Positions 56,668 to 64,000 of a DNA stretch of 64,000 nucleotides are shown here, in pieces. The stretch spans positions 1,860,001 through 1,924,000 of the forward strand of contig OZ287695.1 of the NCBI GenBank assembly GCA_965649825.1, read 5' to 3'. The stretch comes from Penicillus capitatus (Eukaryota; Chlorophyta). The notes under the pieces are model-generated. The model saw only the letters and a program-made list of their open reading frames with translations. It was not told the origin of the DNA and did no database searches. A program made the position numbers and the translations under genes. The stretch's first letter is position 1, and the number at the start of each line of letters is the position of its first letter.

Positions 56668-57210
56668 CATCAGAGGCCATGTAGAGTGGAAAAGCAACAG
56701 AGGTGTGTGTACTCGCATGGTTCCTACAGCGGAGCATTGAAGCAGAGCTGACAATGGTTGGCTCTTTTTCTTTCGGAACGGTTTTGTTTCTTCTAAACGA
56801 GCGTTCCTATCCTAACACTTAGCTGTTTCTGTCTAGTCTTGGACTGTTTGTTCTGTCCGATCTCACTGAACTGAAGACCTTACATTTCGTTTAACATGTC
56901 GTCGTGTGGATTTGGCTGCGACAAGTCTTCGTTAATGAAGCAAGCGGAGTCTAAAACCAGGATGTGCTCTATGATTCTTTCTGGTGTTTGTCTGGTTCTT
57001 GTATGCTGAAAGAACAGAACCGAAACACAGCAGTGCCGCGAACGAAGACCAAAGGTGCTGCGGCTCCCTTGATATTCATTGCTGTGAGAAGTCATTTTTG
57101 TTCCGTTTGTTCCATTTGTTTGTCATTGACCTGTTTTCCGATTAACCATAATGGGGATGACCTAGATACTGGCGATCTGTATATAAAGAGGAACTGAGGA
57201 CGGATACAAT
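56668..57210. other. intergenic, no gene seen
   Basis: T-rich on the plus strand. Short frames on both strands have no recognisable content. Confidence 0.35.
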
Positions 57211-57495
57211 TTAGTTCGATGAAGAAGTCAACCAACCAATCACGACCAATACCCATGACATAATGAAGATGCCGTAGATCATCTCTGCCTCTCCACTGAG
57301 AACACATCGTTCTGGGACAGGGACGGCGGTAAGAACGTATCTCAGGAAAAGGATCTGATGCCAGAACCCGACACGCTGAAAAATTACTGGCATCGATCGT
57401 TTGTACAGAAACAGTGATGCACGACGACGGTTACTCTTTGTATTCAATTGGATGAAATGCCAAAGGACTTCCAAGAGACAGTTTCTCTGACACAT
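57211..57495 (-). CDS. small membrane protein, unknown
   Basis: ATG at 57495, 94 residues. An N-terminal amphipathic or hydrophobic stretch (CLLEVLWHFIQLN) precedes a basic segment and a second hydrophobic piece (HQILFLRYVLTAVPV). A C-terminal membrane helix (EMIYGIFIMSWVLVVIGWLT) follows, then SSSN. It could be a small organellar or ER membrane subunit, but no family is recognised. Another short intron may be hidden in it. Confidence 0.4.
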   Translation of the reverse strand: MCQRNCLLEVLWHFIQLNTKSNRRRASLFLYKRSMPVIFQRVGFWHQILFLRYVLTAVPVPERCVLSGEAEMIYGIFIMSWVLVVIGWLTSSSN

Positions 57496-57800
57496 GGGAT
57501 CTCATCTGTAGGACTTAGAATCCGTAGTTGTAGTTTCTAGCGATTCCCTGACCACCGAACGAAGGGATTTGTAAGGACTCTGGGGTTTTGCATAAATGCA
57601 TCACTGTCTTGTGTAGACGCTGTGACCATTCACAACATCATGCAACACACTCTCACTCTCTTCGGCGCTCGAGATCTAAATGATCATCATAAGACACCGA
57701 GGCCATATGGATGCTCCATAGAGGGCCACAGCAATGGAAGACATACACTGTTGCCTTGTCCTGCATCTCTGTGCATCGCTGTTTCATGTTCCATCGGCGC

Positions 57801-59433
57801 ATGTCACTCACGACAGCTTTGTTTCAGTGTCGACGCATTGACAGCTGCGTATCGTTAATTCGTCCACGTTGTTGGATACAGACTTCTCTGCGTCTTGCGG
57901 AGACATTGTCGACGGAATTGGCGATGTCTAGAGAGACGATGCGCTACGATGGGGATAGTGGACAACGGATTCGCCAAAGACCGACACTCTATTTCAGCGG
58001 CGGCTCCAAGTGTGTCCCACATGGGTATGCTCCGCTGTGACCCTTGGTCACTGTGATGGCGCAGAGGCCAGTTCGGAACTGGCGGTTCCGGATCTTGTCT
58101 CTGCGACGTTGAAGGTCGTACGCTATGGTGCGTCAAGAATAGACCTGGGCTGGCCGTCCAGAATGTTGTCTAAAGGGAAGGATATTTCTACCTTCAGGAG
58201 TCTGCCACAAGTAACACGGCACACTACGATGGTTTGATTCAAGGATTAGAAGCGGCGAGACAATCGGGGTTTAAGCAGCTGAGGGTGTGCAGTCATGCGC
58301 AGCTCGTGATCGAACAGATGCGGGTGGGTGTACATTCGGCTGCACTCGGCTCATCGATGCCGTGTTTAAGGGCAACTGGAAGGTGAAGAATGAAAGACTG
58401 ATGGAATGGTACAATAGAGTAAGGCCATAACCGTCACCATCTACGAAGTTTCTGGCTGAGATCTTTTCATTCTAGGCACGGCAATTGATTGATCTCTTTG
58501 ATCATGTCGTCTTTGATAATATCCCGAAGGAAGAGAACCGTACGAGCACTTCACACTTGCAGAGTGTGACTGACATGTGGTGTGTGGTCTATGTTATGGA
58601 ACAGTGGCAACGGGTTTGTCTGCCAAAGCAATGACGGAATACCGTACACATTCAACATGGGCACACGCATCGCACGCGTCCGGGACGCAACCGATGGAGC
58701 AGAGAGATGAAATGCCCCGAGAGAATTGCACATCTGCGCAGATAGAGCCCACTCACACACTCTACTTCGATGGCGGCGCTAGGTGCGGTACCAGTCGCAC
58801 GGGCTACAGAGAGATTCGATGATGATATTGGATGCTAGAGGCAATCCAGGCCCCGGCGGCTCAGGCGCATGTCTTTACGATGCCACAGGTCGCATCGTTT
58901 GGTAAAGACGCTTCTATTGCCTCTCATTTCTCACTCTTTGCGTCGATGCAGGGAAGGATACTTCTATCAAGGCCATACAACTAACAACATTGCCGAGTAC
59001 GATGGAATGATCCAAGGTATGCGCGCCGCCTCAGATGCCGGCATCAAAACCCTCCGAGTCCGCGGCGATTCCAACCTTGCCATTCAGCAGATACAAGTCC
59101 GTCATATGCCAAACACGAACGCATCCCTTAGCAGAATCGCTCTGCCAGGGAATCTGGAAAGTGAAGAACGCCAATCTCCAGCACTACTATCAACAAGTAC
59201 TGTGATGATCATCTAACCTGTCCTTTCAAACGACAAGACCTGGCCCTAGGCGCAGCAACTGCTCGGGCACTTCGACACGATCATCTTCGAGCACATTCCG
59301 CGAGAACAGAACAGTCAGAGGAGCCCTCTATGAACTTAAGGCTTCGAAATTGATCTGTTGTGCGACAGGTGTGGCTGATGCCCTCGCGAATACTGCCATG
59401 GATTCACGCAGTACGCATGCATCGTGGCGCTGA
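57801..59433 (+). CDS. tandem RNase H protein: inactive first domain, intact second domain
   Basis: Two RNase HI-type domains are encoded by about eleven small exons with introns of 43-60 nt. Domain 2 (about 58760-59433) reads YFDGGARGNPGPGGSGACLY, then NNIAEYDGMIQGMRAAS, then LRVRGDSNLAIQQIQ, GIWKVKN and REQNSVADALANTAM: catalytic Asp, Glu, Asp and Asp are all present. Domain 1 (about 57960-58680) aligns throughout: YFSGGSKCQFGTGGSGSCLC, NTAHYDGLIQGLEAARQSG, LRVCSHAQLVIEQMR, GNWKVKN and ATGLSAKAMT. In it the four acidic residues are Ser, His, His and Gly. The linker (about 30 residues, Ser/Thr/Glu-rich) repeats the style of the N-terminus. Intron positions correspond between the domains, so the gene arose by internal duplication. 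The start codon is uncertain (57801 or 57924). Active RNase HI degrades RNA in RNA-DNA hybrids. Confidence 0.85.
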
Positions 59434-59699
59434 ATGAGACACGGTGTCCAACTTCACGATGATTCTTAAACGACACGTTCATCGCATTGTGTCTATTTTG
59501 CAGAGCTTCTTCTCTTTATCAGTCGTCGATCTTTCCAAATCTCCTCTCAGCGTTCGAAACGTCGTATACGTCTCTATTGCGGCTCAAGGTACCGACTCCA
59601 GACGGTGCGCTCTCGCGTTGTGTCCCGTTGTCTTTGGCGCCGCCATCGACCGATCCCTCTCTTCCGTGAGGCGGCACTCGAAGGCGTGTCTGTTTTCAG

Positions 59700-61482
59700 A
59701 TGCGGCGTTTTCAACTGATGTTACTATTCGGCTGCCTTTTACTAACGGCGTCGGTGCATCGCGTCATGGGAGTTGAAGAGGCGGAAGTGGAAGAGGCGGA
59801 AGATGAGTACGAAGAGGTGGAGGGCGAGGACGAAGTGCAAGAGGAGAAAGAAGGGGAAGTCGACGACAGCGATGTCGTAGTGTTGACCGACGCTAACTTC
59901 GACGAAAAGATCGGAGCGGCGAAATTCGCTCTGGTAAACGAACAGCACTCGCGACGCATATGATACAAGCACTTGTATCTGCTGTGCAGGTCGAATTCTA
60001 TGCACCCTGGTGTGGACACTGTAAAGTGAGCTCGACAATTGACTCCCTTGAACGAACGAACGGACACTTTTGCTGTGTAGAATCTCGCCCCGCATTATGC
60101 TAAGGCAGCAACCACGTTGAAGGCAGTTGATGATACCATCCTCATTGCTAAGGTCACGTCATCGGCGGCGGCAGGATTGTTGATGAATCATGTTTTTTGT
60201 GATGTGACAGGTGGATGCGACCGAGAACAAGATTGTGTCAGAAAAGTATGGCGTCCAAGGATACCCAACACTCAAATGGTTCGTCGACGGCAAAGACACG
60301 GAATACAATGGAGGCCGCGATGAGGAATCGATCGTGCGTTGGGTGAAGAAGAAAACTGGGCCGCCTGCTCAGACGATCAAAGAAGCATCCGAGATCGCAG
60401 AGCTTGAAAAAACGAATGAGGTGTTTGTTGTGGGCTACTTTGCCGCTTTTGAGGGAAAAGAGTACGAGCTCTTCGTCAAGGCTGCCCGATTGGGTGAAGA
60501 TGTGACCTATACCCAAACCACGTCCAAAGATGTCGCCAAAGCAGCCGGCATCACGAAAGATGCACCCGGGATCACAATCATTAAAAATTTTGAAGGATAC
60601 GAACGCGAAGTGATGGAGTTTAAAGACGAGATCGCCGTTGGCAATCTCGAGGATTTCGTGATCGCGGAGAAGATGCCTCTGATCCTGCCCTTTATTGAGA
60701 AGAACCAAGAAAAGATCTTCGAGGCAGGCATCGAGACACACGTTTTGATTCTGGCCAGCGGCGAGAACTTCAAAGCCGACGCCGAGATGGCCAAGATATT
60801 GAGAGGAACGGCCAAGAACTTTAAAGGCAAGCTCATGTTTGTCAGCGTGGATGTCGATGACGAGACATCTTCGTCGCCGGTTCTCAATTTCTTTGGCGTT
60901 GAGAAGAAAGACGCCCCAGTCATCTTCGGTTTCCAAATGAACAAGAACAAGAAGTTTAAGTACAGTGACGCCGTCACAGAGGAGGCTCTAAAGAAATGGG
61001 CTGGAGATCTGCTGGAGGGCAAGGTCGAGCCCATCTACAAATCTCAGGATCCACCGGAGAACGATATGGAAGATCACGTGAAGATCGTCGTCGGCAAGAC
61101 AATCGATACCATCGTCAAAGATCCAACCAAAGACGTGTTGCTGGAGGTCTATGCTCCTTGGTGTGGGCATTGCAAACAGCTCGAACCCATCTATAAGAAA
61201 CTCGGCAAGCGCTTCTCCTCGATCGATTCCGTCATCATCGCCAAGATGGACGGAACGGAGAATGAGCACAAAGATATCGACGTCTCTGGATTTCCGTCAA
61301 TTATCTTCTTTCCAGCTGAAGAAGGGGCAGAGAAGGTGACCTATGAAGAGGGTGATCGTTCTTTGCTCAGTCTGACGAAATTCATCAAGAAGCATGCCAA
61401 GATTCCGTACGAGCTGCCTAAGAAGAAGGCGGGAGAAGGCGATACAGAACCAAAGGAACCAGATGTCAAGACGGAGCTGTGA
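59700..61482 (+). CDS. PDI: protein disulfide isomerase
   Basis: ER thiol oxidoreductase that forms and shuffles disulfides. Four exons: 59700-59933, 59990-60025, 60081-60152 and about 60211-61482, with introns of 55-59 nt. A signal peptide (FQLMLLFGCLLLTASVHRVMG) is followed by a strongly acidic segment of about 35 residues, an insertion that precedes the first thioredoxin domain. The first active site VEFYAPWCGHCK is a separate 36-nt exon of exactly that motif. YPTLKWF and two redox-inactive b domains follow. The second active site VYAPWCGHCKQLEPIYKKLG and the cis-Pro FPSIIFF are in the long last exon. The protein ends in KTEL, a variant of the KDEL/HDEL ER-retention signal. Total about 540 residues. 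Confidence 0.95.
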
Positions 61483-61577
61483 GATGCGTGTGGGCTTTCT
61501 TCTTGAGGTGATAACTATTGGATGAAAAAAACATCTTTGGTATCTGACGCTAATGTTGTGAGAAAGCACCAACAACG

Positions 61578-62730
61578 ATGGAACTCGGTCTCCGCCGTCA
61601 CATCATCCGCGCCGTCACATCATCCATCATCGACGAACCGTTCGCGACTCGCTTCACGTTTGGAATCGCGCAAGAAAACGATGGCAGAAAAGAGTCGAAT
61701 GTTATTCTATGCATCCCTTATCTCTTTGGTGCGCTATGCCGATCGAGGGACGGCGCTGAAAAGCTCCTTTGATGGGTGGGCAGGTCTGTGGTGGTATTAT
61801 CATTGGACTGGCAGCATGGAACGCGGTTGGTCTCCAATGCATCCGACACGAACGGCTGAGAGATGAAGGCGCTATGGTGTAGAACGAAGTCACGTGGTCG
61901 CCTCTCACGAGTGCGATAGCAGGAGTTGGCGGCGTTCTGATGGGAACCTCACTTTTGGGTATCTCTCGGATGACACGGAAGATGAAAGGCAGATGTCCTT
62001 CTCTAGGAATGATGAATGCACAAGGATGCACTTTCTGCTGTCACATCGCCCTCTACGTACGCCCCCAGGCTGATACATGAGAGATGTCACTGTCCTGTGC
62101 CTTACAGCTGTATGTGTTGATTATGGGCGCCCTCTCGCTGGCAGGACTGGCCTTCGTCATCGCAGCTGCGGTGAAAAAAGTGCGACTGACTCTATCCAGC
62201 CTAAATCATGACACGCACTGATGCGGTGTCTCCTATAGAGTGAATGGATCCAAGAAATGGCAGAGAAGTATTCAGACGGTATTGCTTACGTTATGCCCTC
62301 ACTCTACAGCAACAATCATGGGATGCAGAATCTCAGCCGAATATCGATCACTTGAAGGAGAAGTATGATGAGTTCATGCCATACGTCATCGGCTTTGGCT
62401 GTGTGACCGTCTTCTCTTGTGTACCGCTCTCTATCGAATGCTACAGGACAGAGTGATCGTGGGCATTAGGTACTCGGTTTCTTCTGTGGCTGGCGTTACT
62501 TGGCCAATCTAAAACGAAGAAAAGTGGTTGAGCGCGAGATCGTCGCGGATCGAAGAGATCGACGCGTCAAGGCCGAACGCGAGAAGGCAATCCTTGTGTA
62601 TCATTGATGCAGAGCAGATGTGACGACATGGAAGTGTCACAGGTGAAGAAGCGACATCATGAAACCATTGTGCAAATGACGGAGAAATACAGAAATCGAA
62701 GAGATCCAGAAGGCCGACTGTTGAAGTAAT
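61578..62730 (+). CDS. multi-span membrane protein with basic coiled C-terminus, unknown
   Basis: The ATG at 61578 gives MELGLRRHIIRAVTSSIIDE. On the same strand, in several short exons, hydrophobic pieces follow: GGIIIGLAAWNAVGLQC, TSAIAGVGGVLMGTSLLGI, YVLIMGALSLAGLAFVIAAA, MPYVIGFGCVTVFSCV and FFCGWRYLANL. A highly charged end follows (LKRRKVVEREIVADRRDRRV, then MTEKYRNRRDPEGRLLK, stop near 62728). Gly-rich paired helices recall Tim17/Tim22-type or other GxxxG membrane proteins, but no signature is seen. Exon boundaries are approximate. Confidence 0.5.
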
Positions 62731-62734
62731 CACA

Positions 62735-63146
62735 GCAGCAGAGGAGGTCATTCAGGAGAGCTGTCACGTCATGTCTCGTGGTCGATTGTGTCAATAGACT
62801 CGATTGTGCATGGACATAAGACAATTGGGTTGTTAAGCGAATCCTCCATAGCTGTTGTCGGATTCCAGATGAATTGCTGTCCAAAGATATGCGCCATCGG
62901 ATTCTCGGCACATTTCGATCGAAACGGGAAGCACTGTTCTCGAAACGCCCTTTGCTGCGGAGTAGGTGATTTGACAGAGATGGCAGTGGACAGAATCGAC
63001 GGCGTCACTGCGCTCCGCTCGAAGGGCATCGATAAAGACAAGAGATCCCTGGGCGATCTGCAGAGCGGCTCTGACCTTCGCCTCATCGTGTCCGATCGTC
63101 ACCTGAACAACCACCCTCCTCTCAACGATACACTTTTCGACGATCG
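62735..63146. other. open on both strands, not assigned
   Basis: A plus-strand frame (62788-63150) and a minus-strand frame continuing from the HAD gene's region (to 62833) are both open. Neither has a recognisable motif, and splice evidence does not favour one. Confidence 0.3.
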
Positions 63147-64000
63147 TTAGAGACAGACGGTTTCTTGTGGCGTCTGCAGTGTGAGGTCGTCCGATAGGAA
63201 CATCACGTGCTGGACTTTGATAATCTCGTCCATTCCGTCCAATAACTGACGCATCATTTCGTTTTCGTTGCCGTTCTTGACAGTTCCAAAGTGTTCTAGC
63301 GCCTCGACGATTCCGCCGGCAAAGGATCGTGTTGCCTGTGACAGCATCTCCAGTGCACAACGATTTGAGTGTCGTGTCGATGCATACGTGAAAGAGTGTC
63401 TGTTGATTTTTCTGACCCTCAGCCCATCTCTTCAGTTCTGGCATCGCATTGGCGACAATGCATCCACGGACACCGTTGATGGTGAAAAGATCGATGTCGT
63501 TTCCAGAATCGCCATTCACTTGGACACCATCTATTGGATAACGGTCCGACGCTCGTAACTAAGAATCTGCATCGGCATTGCTGCAGGGTATGGCAGTGAG
63601 AGCACCTCATTAAGGATGTAGGCAAGTGCCGGTCCTTTTCCGCCGCCACGAGGCAAAAGATCGAGATGCTGTCCCCCACTGAACAACACTTTGGCAGAGA
63701 TGCCGTTTTCTGTCAATTGATCTGGACACGGACACACGTGCTCTATGGACTCCTGCGACAGCAGGATGTCACTTTGAAGTGTATCGGTCACAGATTCGGC
63801 GTTCTTCGAGAGATAAAAGCTTATCTTGTGTGGCCTCTGTTCGCTCTCTTCCTACCGCTAGCTTTGAGAAGACGGGTCATCTTTGCGTAGAAGACCTGCG
63901 TGCCTGGGGCGTAAGGATTGCGGAATCGAAGCTGGCAGCAATTTTCTGTAGCCGTTCCCGCTCCCAATCTTCACCGAGATGTCGTTTCCATTCCTCATCC
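63147..64000 (-). CDS. sucrose-6-phosphate phosphatase-like HAD enzyme (5' end beyond window)
   Basis: HAD-superfamily phosphatase of the SPP/S6PP type, which completes sucrose synthesis in plants and cyanobacteria. The 5' part is cut by the window edge. Exons read, in order: DEEWKRHLGEDWERERLQ (63999-63890); KISFYLSKNAESVTDTL, ISAKVLFSGGQHLDLLPRGG, GKGPALAYIL (about 63830-63560); NGDSGNDIDLFTINGVRGCI and VANAMPELKRWAEGQ (about 63520-63405); and, after a short GTATGC intron, SQATRSFAGGIVEALEHFG to the stop at 63147. The motifs match SPP closely: HK.SFY, SGG.DLD.LP.GAGKG, the HAD motif IV GDSGND, and the C-terminal AAGI..A..HF. Strict identity of the substrate (sucrose phosphate versus a related sugar phosphate) is not proven. 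Its presence supports a photosynthetic organism. Confidence 0.85.

Noticed and set aside
60238-61034. Long minus-strand frames opposite PDI
   Set aside because: Antisense shadows of the PDI last exon; the plus strand has clear domain content.

Overview
The window is nuclear DNA of a eukaryote with a compact, intron-rich genome. Genes lie tens to a few hundred bases apart on both strands. Most are broken by very short introns, about 43 to 65 nt wherever a conserved protein lets the junctions be fixed, usually GT-AG and sometimes GC-AG. A plastid-bearing unicellular alga is the best reading. There is an Hcf106/TatB-type thylakoid translocase subunit with a presequence, a PRPP synthetase whose first exon looks like a transit peptide, and a sucrose-6-phosphate phosphatase-like enzyme. 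Sec61 beta, TFIIA, SPF45, RFC1, PDI and augmin all say nucleus and ER. I cannot name the species or decide between red, green or secondary algae.

Left housekeeping block (1 to about 14.2 kb): small secreted protein (-), PRPP synthetase (+), HAUS3-like augmin subunit (+), organellar uS13 (-), unknown basic protein (+), TatB (-), four-span membrane protein (+), PfkB sugar kinase (+), Sec61 beta (-), HI0933/BaiN-type flavoprotein (+) and RFC1 (+).

Middle accessory block (about 14.2 to 45 kb): weak and partly degenerate reading frames, repeats and lineage-specific families. It holds (i) three minus-strand paralogues of a secreted or type I membrane protein with two Ig-like beta-sandwich repeats (25.99-27.3, 29.35-30.69 and 43.48-44.87 kb); (ii) two paralogous minus-strand loci (about 18.7-24.8 and 33.7-39.8 kb), each with a proline-rich gene at the upstream end, remains of a multi-exon membrane protein, and downstream one or two purine-rich elements bounded by covarying hairpins; (iii) a decayed partial copy of RFC1 at 40.5-41.4 kb; (iv) serpin-like fragments at about 15.3-16.4 kb; (v) 38-bp and 39-bp tandem repeats, a 39-bp near-perfect palindrome, a tRNA-like sequence and small dispersed repeats.

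Right housekeeping block (about 46 to 64 kb): UBL3/MUB-like prenylated ubiquitin-fold protein (-), alanine aminotransferase (-), TFIIA large subunit (+) with a TATA box, SPF45/RBM17 splicing factor (+), a degenerate class III cyclase domain fused to a membrane region (+), a tandem RNase H protein whose first domain has lost its catalytic residues (+), protein disulfide isomerase (+), a multi-span membrane protein (+) and a sucrose-phosphatase-like HAD enzyme cut by the right edge (-).

Exon joins were made by eye from reading frame, splice signals and family conservation. Positions may be off by a base or two, and joins marked uncertain should be treated as such.
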